From Stephanodiscus triporus (Eukaryota; Bacillariophyta; Thalassiosirophyceae; Thalassiosirales; Thalassiosiraceae): DNA of 14,144 nucleotides. The position numbers were made by a program, and so were the translations under genes. The notes under the pieces are model-generated. The model saw only the letters and a program-made list of their open reading frames with translations. It was not told where the DNA came from and did not search any database. The DNA is taken from positions 1-14,144 of the forward strand of contig JALLAZ010000559.1 of NCBI GenBank assembly GCA_036939755.1, given 5' to 3'. Shown piece by piece: positions 1 to 9,415 of the stretch (positions within the stretch are counted from its first letter, which is position 1; the number at the start of each line of letters is the position of its first letter).

Positions 1-236
1 CTCGGCAGGAGGTAGGCTAGCTAAAAAATTCTCAATTATTACCCAACTCGTAGTATCTCTACTCTACATTTTTTTAAGTATCGTAATTATGCATTACGAT
101 TGAAACCGACCGTTCTCTAAGTTGTCTATCTAAGGTATCAAGCCATCTCCCAAGCAGTGGGGAATTATCATAGGGGATGTCTTCTGACAATATTTGCCCA
201 TTCCAACAAATATCCTGCCCAAAAGGTCTGTTAGTA
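1..236 (-). other. 3' flank / presumed 3' UTR of paralog A
   Basis: No gene is supported here. A 68-codon minus-strand frame crosses the end of paralog A in another phase and has no recognisable features. The interval is AT-rich and fits a 3' UTR plus intergenic DNA. Confidence 0.5.
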
Positions 237-3200
237 TTATAACCAACCTCTTTTATCCTTCCGAACTCTAGCCCAAGCATTCGTCACGAAACCGTCATTG
301 TAGCTCTTGATAAATTCGAGAGCACGCCGGGTACTGTTCAGCTTCTCCAGCTTGGATTCTTCCAAGAACATAAGTTTGGCGCTTTCAACTGCTTTGTCAC
401 CACTATCGACCTTGTTCTTTTCGTCCTCGCCTGCTGCAGCATTCACGAAGGAAATGACATCGATTACACGAACATCAGGGCTCAGTATAGTCACAGTCGT
501 TTGGATAAGAGGAGACATTACAGTTGGATCAGACAGCTTCCATTCATTTATCTCATTTTCCAGCAATAATTGATGTCGGTGAACGTTGTCATGTTTACAG
601 AGCTGGCAAGCATGATTCAAACAAACACCAGCCTTCTCGCCAAAATGAGTCTCGTTATTGTCCGAGAAAATAATGCATCTGGAGCAGAGTTTGGATGTCT
701 CAATATCTTCCGTGCTCCGCCTGGTTCTGCCTTCGTATTCATAATGAATCCTCAACTCATCTTCTTTCTCGGCATATCTCAACTTTTCCAACCTTTCCTG
801 GTCGGCAAGACCTGATCGGTTACGAATCCCTCTAACATAAAGCAGTCTCTCCTCTTTCTGTGCTTTAACTTCCGCTTCCGATTCGTCCTTGAAAATGTCA
901 GACCATTCCCGTCTTGATTTCTCAGTAGTCTCTTCCTGATTCTTGCACTGTGCCTCTATAAAATCTATAACCCTCTGCAATTCACGTGGATATTCTTTTC
1001 CACCGCCAGGTAATAGTTGCACATGCTCAATTTTTGCCCATGCCCATGACGGAGGAAATTTCTTTTCGCGTTGACTTTTCGAGCTTGGGTGAGCTTCGGG
1101 GTGCTTGTCCAGCGGCTCTTTAGGAGTATTTAGTTTCTGTAAGCGATGATAAGGATGATACAAATTGACATGCGCTTCAATTTCGCTTTGTGACTTGGAA
1201 TCCGTTGTAGGAGAGGGACAGAAAGGACAAGAATATCCAGTCTTTTGCCAATTAGGCTTCCCGCCATGATTTTTTGCGTAGTGCGAAGTCAGGCCTCGCA
1301 TTGTCATATCTCGCTTGTTGCATTCTAGACAGTGACACAAAATGGACTTGGATAACGGTTGGTCAATCGGGTCAGGTGTAACCTTTCTCTCTTTTAGCAC
1401 AACGACGCCAATCCCTGCTTCATAGTAACATGCAAGCTGACAATCATCACACTCCTTAGCGTCATATGAACAAACGGCCGAGCATCTGGGGCATAAGAAT
1501 CCCTCTCCTATTTTACAACGAGCTGCCTTCTTTGGGTCAAAGGTCATGGATTCAAAGCGTGCAATTGACTTGAGCTTTCTCTTTGGACGCCCCCAGTTGT
1601 ATTCCTCTGCCGTTACATCAAACGCAAAGAGTTGAACATTTGTTGGCTCGTAATCATCGCCAACAGAATCACTGGCAATACTAACGCTGCTTTTGTTTTG
1701 ATGACGTGTTTTGTCACTGAAATCTCCCACCTCACTTGTTAGCAACGCAGTAGAATTTCCATCTGATGAATTTTCTAGTGCCTTGGTTTTGGCTATGTCA
1801 GATTTTAAAGCTTGGATAGTTCTCAGTCTTTGATTCAACTTTGCGTTGCAATCTTTTGTCGTCGTCAAAAATACGTCTTCAACCTTTCCAAGAGATTGTT
1901 TCACAGTTTTATCCAGATTTTTAGCATCAACGATTAATTGACGCAACTCCGCATCTGCATCAATTAGTTCCTTCTCCAATTTCTCAGTTTGGGGCAAAAT
2001 CTCATTCCCCTCAATACAGATCATATTGATGCAATTTGAGTCATTCTGATCTCCATGTTTTTCAGCTGCGTTTATGATCTTCAGTGGCATATCTTCAAAT
2101 GCAGTATCCAGCCGAGCAACGCAATCCCTAACTTTCGTTTCCAATGTCACTTTTTCTGATATTAGAGTTGACAGAGCTTCCGCGGAATGGCCAATATCTG
2201 ATAGTTGATCCAGAAATCGAGCTTCCGTTGAGACACGTTGATTGTCAAGGATCACGATAGTTGACTGTAATCGAGAAATTTCCGTCGCAGCTTCCTCAGC
2301 CTTTGCCTTCCACTCGTCTCGCGCAGTTGTCAATGTTGAGACCTGCGCAATAGCCTGAGTGGCAGGAACAGCTATGTTTAAATCTTTCGTCTCCTCGTTT
2401 CGTTGATTAGTGCTCTCCTCGAGTTCGTGAATGATATCATTGTATTTTACTTCAACATTGGCTTTCTCGTTAGAGACCTTTTCCAATTCGTTGATACATT
2501 CCTTGTATTTTGTATCCAGGGTTTTGTATTTGGAATTCTTTGCATCGATTTCATGTGTTAGCTTGGTATTGGCGGCTTTAGCTGCATTTAGCTCAGTTGA
2601 AAGGCGTTCAACTTGGGCCTGCAATTCATCAACGGTCATGCCCAAACTATTTGAATTTACAACAGCCTCAGTAATTGCCTCAGTTTCAAGGCCAATCATG
2701 TATGTTCCGTTCACCTTCAAACTGGATGTGCTGATGGATTGAGAGTTCACAGTGTCATGCGCGAGAGGTAAGTTTGATACTATTGTGTCCTGTATTTGCG
2801 GTAAATCAGTTTTGCCAGACTTTAACTTCGAATGAAGCTCTGTCTTCTCAGCCAACGCCTTAGACAGAAGTTCCGTCAATTCGTATACCTGGGACATTCT
2901 CTTTGCTGCTTGCTGTTTCAAGCACTCGATCTCTGTCTCTGACTTTTCTAGTAGCCCTTGCTTCTCCCGTACCAAAGTCTCAAACCGAGCATTGACACTA
3001 TCAAGCTCCATCATGACCACTCTATTCTTAGCCTGCATAGACAGCGCAACCTCTTTGGCACGATTATTCTCGGACAGAAGCTCGTGCACTCTTTCTTCTG
3101 CAACATTGAACTGAGCACTTTTCGTTTGAAATTCGGATTGAAGTTCCATAAATTTAGACGAGCTGTTAGATAATTCCTCTCGCATTGCCAACAACTCTGC

Positions 3201-5053
3201 AGTTTTATTGTCAACCTCCTTTTCAAGTTGATCGCGTTCAGTTGAAACTGTCAAAATAATCCTTTCGATATCCAAGTTAGTCATTTCATCGCTCTGCTTA
3301 GACAGATCACCAATGTCATGCCTATCATTCGCCAATCGAAGCACTGCATCTACCAGTTGTTGCCTATTATTCATCGCAGTTGAAGCCTGTAGTCTCGCGA
3401 AGCGATGGTGGTCTCTGCTGCTATAAGCGCAGCTTCATTCTCACGTAAACGATTTGCCATTTCGACATGGGTCCCCTGAAGGGTCACAAATTGATTTGCG
3501 AAGCCGGTATTTTTAGCTGCGTCGATTTTCTCCTGTCGATTGGACAGTTCTACACCAGCTGCATGGGCACTCACACTCCTTCTGGGCAGTTTGACACAAT
3601 CTCTCCCGTCTGGTTTCAGTTCATTACTGTACAGATGGACCAAAACAGGGGTGATGCCTCTGTTGACGGATGCAGAATCATCGTCTCCAGCTCTGACTGG
3701 CGCCGTCGCTAAAGCGAAATCACTGATAACTTTTTCCTTCGGCGGTGAACTTTCTATGAATTGTTGTTTCGAGTGGCGCGACTCCTCAGAAACTATTCCA
3801 TTCTTTTGATTTGCCATTTCTACCAAAGCTTTAGCCGCATTATTGTCCCACATTGTGCTTTTGTTGGAATAATTCTTGCAAAGTGTCATCGCATCTGACT
3901 CGTTCCCATCTGTTTTCTCTAAACACATTAAGAAATTCTGCACACTCGACTTGGTTCGAAATTTGTACCTTTTCTTTGGTGAATACCAATAATTGTCACA
4001 GCGGTGACCACTGTCGCGAGGAATCTTACGCACTATCCACCCATCCGGTAGCCCTTCCGCAGGTTGGTCGGGATTATGAGCATCATCACCATATGTGAAG
4101 TGGCTACTGTCGTGAAAAACTTCTTCGGAACTGCATCGGCTCTTCTTACTTTCCATTTTTTTTGTTTCAACTCTCCTGGCAACCTTTTCATGGATCAGAG
4201 GAACAAGATTTCTGTCCTGCTCCACGCGAGCCTGCCTCTCCTTCAACACAACTACGCCAATCCCTGCTTCATAGTAACACTGAAGCTGACAAACTTCGCA
4301 TGCACGGGAATCATATGAGCAAATGGCCGAGCATCGTGGGCAAGCGAATCCTTCCCCTATTTTACAAGAAGGCGCCGCCATGTCAAATGACACAGAGTCA
4401 AATCGTGCACTGGACTTGAGCTTTCTCTTCGGCCGCAACCCCATGTCATTATTTTCCACCTGTTCTATGTCGAATGCAAATAGCTGCACAGAATGTTTAC
4501 TGTCACGAGGTTTGCTTATTTGCTCCTGTTTCTCTTTGCCCGGGGACTTGCCCGGGAACTTTGACCAAAGTGGGTGATCTTTATTCCGCCGATAAATATC
4601 GGCCATTATCTCTGCGCATTTAGATTGAATGAGGATAATTAGGATCGAAGAGCAAAGTTATATCAAAGATTTCATCGTCCCGTACTCACTCGCTAATGCT
4701 TTCTCATCATTCAACTCAAAGACTCGAGCACCCTCGTACTTGAGAAATATGCCAGATTCACCCATGTTCTGCTTCAGCAAAGAGAATATTTCGTTCCCAA
4801 TTCGAGTTTCGCTGACTTTGTCTCTTGCCTTCCCTAACATGCGAAAGTGCCGCCACATTATATCCTTGTAATAATTGTTACGAAAGCTAAGAATGACATT
4901 GTTTACGGGCCTCGGCATTTCGCGCTCATTTTCAGCTGACGATGCACTGTGATCGTCATGGTGGGTGGTAAGCGCGTCTGCACCAGGACGTACGGCAGCA
5001 TTGCCTCCGTTGGGAATGCCGCCCTCGACTCTTCGTCGAAAGCGACTGGGCAT
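237..5053 (-). CDS. Multi-domain zinc-finger/MBD/coiled-coil protein (paralog A), 3 exons
   Basis: Modelled as exons 5053-4690, 4611-3575 and 3386-237, giving about 1,516 residues. Order: a DUF6824-like domain (roughly 55-135, ending EKALAKIMADIYRR); a 7-Cys module (164-247, ending CYYEAGIGVVVLKER); an MBD-like domain (309-352, LPDGW...YWYSPKKRYKFRT); a long Glu/Lys/Leu-rich coiled coil (about 480-960); a second 7-Cys module (1052-1134); two C2H2-type fingers (1151-1210); and a conserved C-terminal domain (about 1240-1516) with further Cys/His residues. The first ATG in the exon 1 frame is at 5053. Upstream only a GTG lies before an in-frame stop at 5135-5137, so an extra 5' exon cannot be excluded. 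Domain content suggests a nuclear, chromatin-associated protein; that is inference. The plus-strand neighbour is its paralog. The alternative is two genes, the first stopping at 3371 and the second starting at 3374. I prefer one gene because the paralog joins the same N- and C-terminal domains in one spliced product. Confidence 0.7.
1386..1634 (-). repeat. 7-Cys module, copy 2 (internal coding duplication)
   Basis: It encodes QLFAFD...GRPKRKLKSIARF... followed by a cluster spaced C-x7-C-x2-C-x3-C-x6-C-x2-C-x3-C and ending CYYEAGIGVVVLKER. It matches the copy at 4235-4486. From the first cysteine to LKER, 36 of 44 residues are identical. Confidence 0.9.
3387..3574 (-). other. Proposed intron 2 of paralog A (188 nt, phase 0)
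   Basis: The donor reads AGGAGT|GTGAGT and the acceptor GACTACAG|GCTTCA. Removing 188 nt links the exon 2 frame exactly to the long downstream frame and avoids the stop at 3371. The second intron of the paralog is also phase 0. Against it, the interval itself is open and reads like coiled coil (for example RENEAALIAAETTIASRDYR), so intron retention or a frameshift must be considered. Confidence 0.58.
4235..4486 (-). repeat. 7-Cys module, copy 1 (internal coding duplication)
   Basis: First copy of the QLFAFD / RPKRKLKS / 7-Cys / CYYEAG unit in paralog A, with the same cysteine spacing as copy 2 and one residue of length difference before the first cysteine. The spacing suggests a two-site zinc module. 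I cannot assign it to a named family with certainty. Confidence 0.9.
4612..4689 (-). other. Intron 1 of paralog A (78 nt, phase 1)
   Basis: The donor reads GCGA|GTGAGT and the acceptor GCGCAG|AGATAATGG on the minus strand. Joining gives a lysine codon and continues the domain as EKALAKIMADIYRR. The paralog has an intron at the same codon and in the same phase, giving EKALCKINADIGRR. Confidence 0.88.
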
Positions 5054-5402
5054 GTTGCGGAGCCAGTGGCAACGGAAATTGTGCGCCGCTACCACAGGCC
5101 AGGCACCACCCCCAGAAAAAGAAACTCTTTTTTGTCACGGGCGACGGACAGAAACCTCTTAGTGGCTAAAAGCCCTACTCAAAAGCACAGTAAATAGATT
5201 ATTATGAGTATCGTATCTACAAAATAAAAACTCCGAAGATGATTACTTTTATCCAACAACCTGTACTTCGTACTTCACAACAAGTTGTATTTTAGCTTAT
5301 GCCTATTCGTCGTTGTGCCTTCCGTGACCATGAACGCACCCACGACCGCAACCCTCGGCCCGCTCCTCTTATTATCCACTCTGTACCTTTCATTCAGAAC
5401 TA
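5054..5402. promoter_or_regulatory. Shared intergenic region of the divergent paralogs
   Basis: This 349-bp interval separates the two start codons and must carry both promoters and 5' UTRs. Its centre (about 5185-5265) is AT-rich. I see no confident TATA box or named transcription-factor site. Two upstream ATGs for the plus gene lie at 5299 and 5330. Confidence 0.6.
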
Positions 5403-8400
5403 ATGTCTGATATGGCTGTCGAAACATTTTCGACTCGGCAGTGGCGGCGACCGATGTCAGTAGATAATAACGACGTCCCCGCCACCGCTGCGACACCGCC
5501 CTACCCGAGCCAAAAGCAGCACGACGAAGAAGCTAATACGATATCTGGTGATTCTCATTTCCCCCGTTCAAAAGCGAGTGTCCTCAATCCGATGTTGACT
5601 GAGACGAAACAAGCTCCATTTGTGACAATCTCCCAATCGAGCGATCGAGAATCTGAAACAGAGGTGCATGCAGAAGAAAAGACCCAAGATGTTCACGATA
5701 TTGAATCCTCCCGCGCAGTAACCCCCAAAGATGATAGGAGTACTCATGTTTCCAAATTTCCAAATGCAGAAGTTATTAATGCTGCTTCTTCCTGCCAAGT
5801 TAATGCCTTTGGTGATAGTGAAGGGTCGTCTTGTCATAGAAACCCACAGAATGATGCAGAAACTTTTGAGAAGACGTCGAGTCTTACCAGTCACGTCGTT
5901 CTTAGTTTGAATGATGATTATTATAAAAACACAATGTGGAGATATTATCGCTTGCTAGGGAAGACCAGAGATATCGATTGGGAAACCCAAGTCGGAAACG
6001 AAATATTCTCTCTTTTTAAGCAAAAGATGGGCGAAACTGGCAGATTTTTCAAGCGCCAAAGTGATCGAGTTCAAGACGTAGAGGTAGACAATGAGAAAGC
6101 GTTATGCAGTGAGTACTTTTTCTGTCCTTTTGACGACGTTCCTCTTTCATGACTAATGCGATTCTTCATTCAACCATGATGCAGAGATAAATGCTGATAT
6201 TGGCAGGCGCATGAGAAATTACCCAATGTGGTCTAACTCAACTGGCAAAGAAGCTAATACGCCCCAAACTAGTAATGTATCTAGCTCGAAGCCTAGCTCG
6301 GCAGAGAAACATTTTCCTTCAATTGCACGTTGTTCGCGAACAGAAGACGAGTCTAATATATCTGCATCAACTCCTGAGACCCAACCAAGGAGATCATCAC
6401 GAAAACCGACACCAAGTGAAACTGCGAGAAACAAGTCCGAGCATTATTCAGTTTTTAATGCGGTGGAGCGTCACCAGCTCAGTCACTTGGGTGAAAGGGC
6501 GATTGAAGAATATTTTCTACAAGTTGGAAAACAAGTCTTCGAGGATGCTGAAAATTCCGGCGAAGACACAATTGGGAATCTTACGAATCGACGGGATGTG
6601 GCCGACTTGGATTATTCCACTCGTTCCTATAATATTTTGGATGAATCAGCTAAGACGAGTCGAGGTTCATCTCTTCTCAACTCCGACGAGATGGGTAAGA
6701 CTCTGTTGAGCGAAACTCGCCGTCCCAAGCATGTTCGTCGCAAACCTGATGCGGTATTACGTGTCGGTAGCGCGGACCAGCTTTTAGACGCCAAAAGTCC
6801 TTTCGGCCGTTATTTTCAGATCAATACAGCTTGTTTAGCTGCAATTCACAAACATGACGAATACTCAAAAATTATTTCTACATCAATACAGTTAGATAGC
6901 GTTCCTAAAAGGTTAAAAGCAGGCTCCAAAGATAGAATGCTGTGCATGGTGATGGGCTGTAAAAAGCATACGCAAGCACAAAGTAATGGGTGTTGCTCTT
7001 CACACTTCCGGATGCTCTCTTCGACCGCGGCTTCGATTAAAGGCACGGTTAAGAGAGTGAGTCTCATTAAAACCATTTATTGCATTTTCTTCGTCCCTCG
7101 AGCGCTCTTACACAACTTCCTTTGCTTCCCTTTTATACATCATTAACCTCATTTAGAAAGGACCAATTGTCCCGTCGGTAAAAATACTTCCCAACATTGA
7201 TTTAGAACGAAGACCATCGACAAAGCCATCGTCCAAGCCATCAACCCTCCAGCCATCATCCTTTACCAATCTTTCTTCCTCCAGTAGGTTAGGAGAAGTT
7301 AAGTCTGAAAATACCCGTGTTCAAACGTCCCTGCCCAAGAATCGTCCAATCCTTAGCAAAATAGAGACTGGTTCGCGTATTTATGTTGAATGGAATGGTG
7401 ATAATTCTCTCTACAAAGCCACTGTTAAGAAAATTATGCCCGACATGCTGAAAATTCATTACGATGGCAAAAAGAAACACATTGTCGACACCATTTCACT
7501 TGATATGGTCAACAGTTTCATAGAAGGAGAAAACAACGCCTCTGTCCAAAAATATGCCAATCATGACACACAGAGACTGAGCAAAATTCAATTTTATGGG
7601 CATAATGGCGCAAGAATTAGTCAGACGAGGTCACTGATAACAACCTCTCCAATAACGACCATTAACCAATCATCATCGAATGGACATCCTGGAATCAGAA
7701 ATCAGAGCCCAAAAGAAGTCGCCTCATTGAATTGTCTCTCAATGATGAATGGCACTCGAGTCAACTCGGCCGTTATTTCTTCGGCTAGGATGTCCCACCC
7801 TCCACCACCTCATCAGCTTTATGAGATTTCTTCCACTGACCCCCATAGAGCTCAATTTCCCGGGATTAGGAGCGCTAGTGCAGCCCGACTTCCGAGAAGA
7901 GATGTCTGTGGAATGAGCAGGGGCAGCGATGAGAAAGATGAGTCTGACGGTAAAAGGCCCAAGAGGAAGCTGAAGTCCATCAAACGCTTTGAAGAAGAAC
8001 AGGAGTGTCGTCGTACTCGCCCTAGAGGTCATATCGGGCAATCCAAGTCTGTGCTTTGTCATTGCCCGCATTGCAGCAAGGGAAGCCTGTCAGTTCAGGG
8101 GATGTATGCTCACTATGGCAGGGCGCATACTGGCAAAATATCATGGGAACTTGTCACCTTCTCATGCCCATTTTGCTCATCTACCAAAACTGTTACGCCT
8201 CTTGTTTTCAGGTCTTTTCCTGAAATCAAGGCTCATATCACAGTGACTCACCCAGGCTTCGAAGTAGTGGGGCCTCACTCTCCCAAACTGGCAGGGGAAC
8301 CCATCCCTGCACGGATATACACATCTGTCTCCACAAAGAATGACCGACTTCTAAGAGAACGAAAAGCAGCACCTGATTTTAGTGGCGATGTGGCTAAAAA

Positions 8401-9301
8401 TGATGCGCATATGAAAGCACCTGAAGTCGTCGACAAAGAGCAAGGCCCTTCGCCGTGGTCAAAAATCGAGTACGTGCAACTGCTCTCTGATGGCAAAAAG
8501 GAGTACCCACGTGACTTGTGCAAGGTCATTGACATGATTGAGGAACAGTGCCGCGCTCAAGAAGAAATCGTAGAAGTTGCGCGTGAACAACGGATGAAGC
8601 TTTGCAAGAATGAAGCCGAAATAGAAAGGAAGGCATTGGATGAGGAAAGACTGTTATTCCAGAGGGGCATTCGCGAACGGGCACGTCTGGCGGACGGTGA
8701 GAGAATAGAAAAGCAGAAATTTACTGAGAAGGCGGAACAAATGATGCTGTTCTATCAGTACGAAAATCGTAACAAAGGGCGCCACAAGGAAGATATCGAG
8801 GTGGACAAGCTTTGCGCCCGGCCGATAATTTTTTCCAACGAGACACAGAAGCCGAATACAAGGCATGGAAAATCCTGCAAGGATGATCAATGCTTATTTT
8901 GCAATAAGGCCAAGGGCTTCCTTCATCATTTGTTGTTGGATAACGAGATCAAGGAGTTCAAGATGGATGCTCCCGCCACGGAGTCTCCAGTGTACATACA
9001 GTCGACGAAAGTCCTTAACCCCTCATGTCACGTCATCGACGATGGCTTTTTTTCGCAGGGCGGAGGAACAATTTGTTTTAAGGATGATGGAAAGGAGGCC
9101 ACCAAAGGGATTAAGAGATCCAGCCAAAGTCGTCGGGATGCCAGCACGGCCAAACGGGTTAAGACGGAGGAGGATAGGTTACTGATGTTGAAGAATTACA
9201 AGCTCAGCCTTGAATTCATCAAGAAATACAATGATGGCATGATAATCAACGCTTGGGGTGAGACGAAAAAGAAGGATCTCAGGGGAAGAAGGTCATATTG
9301 A
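5403..9301 (+). CDS. Multi-domain zinc-finger/Tudor-like protein (paralog B), 3 exons
   Basis: Exons 5403-6108, 6185-7056 and 7157-9301 give about 1,240 residues. Visible in order: a disordered acidic/Ser-rich N-terminus; a DUF6824-like domain (about 165-250, with NEIFSLFKQKMGETGRFFKR and NEKALCKINADIGRR); a linker; a Cys/His knuckle (489-509, CMVMGCKK...GCCSSH); a Tudor-like domain (598-650, GSRIYVEWNGDNSLYKATV ... IHYDG); the basic motif RPKRKLKSIKRF (793); two C2H2-type fingers (827-891, LCHCPHC...H and CPFC...H); and a C-terminal domain (960-1240) with WSKIEYVQLL, EERLLFQRGI, EDIEVDKLC and a final YNDGMIINAW. The ends and fingers align with paralog A, but the 7-Cys modules, the MBD and the coiled coil are missing. 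A chromatin-reader role is inferred from the domains. I do not recognise the whole family. Confidence 0.85.
6109..6184 (+). other. Intron 1 of paralog B (76 nt, phase 1)
   Basis: Donor TGCA|GTGAGT and acceptor GATGCAG|AGATAAATG. A possible branch-point sequence, GACTAATG, lies about 30 nt before the acceptor. The join creates the lysine of EKALCKINADI, the same codon split in paralog A. Confidence 0.9.
7057..7156 (+). other. Intron 2 of paralog B (100 nt, phase 0)
   Basis: Donor AAGAGA|GTGAGT and acceptor CATTTAG|AAAGGACCA. The joined frame reads IKGTVKR then KGPIVPSVK and stays open through the Tudor-like domain, whose first half lies upstream of the first ATG in exon 3. Confidence 0.88.
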
Positions 9302-9415
9302 GTGAATCATGTGACTTTCCATTCTGGAGAGATTTTCATATCGAGTACGTACCAAGAAGTAGATAATGTACGCCTAAAACAAAACCATACCATAATATCA
9401 ACAACGCGGGCAACG
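9302..9415 (+). other. Intergenic spacer between paralog B and the TEN1-like gene
   Basis: These 114 bp separate the stop of paralog B from the ATG of the next gene and must hold the 3' end of one and the promoter of the other. The reading frame is open back to a GTG at 9302, but no ATG occurs before 9416. Confidence 0.6.

Noticed and set aside
74..280. 68-codon minus-strand frame over the end of paralog A
   Set aside because: It overlaps the real C-terminus in another frame. The paralog confirms that the coding end is the YNDG...NAW tail, and no domain or codon signal is visible in this frame.
3480..3660. Weak resemblance to the first conserved motif of dUTPase (KLPRRSVSAHAAGVELS) in the exon 2 frame of paralog A
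   Set aside because: Only about 30 residues look similar and no later dUTPase motifs follow. The likeness also crosses the proposed splice donor at 3574, so it is probably chance; if real, it would argue against that intron.
5054..5095. Start of paralog A at a GTG at 5095
   Set aside because: It is not an ATG. The first in-frame ATG is at 5053, and an in-frame stop lies at 5135-5137.
9302..9415. Extension of the TEN1-like protein back to a GTG at 9302
   Set aside because: GTG starts are not expected in a eukaryotic nuclear gene, the extension contains no ATG, and it would begin directly after the paralog B stop.
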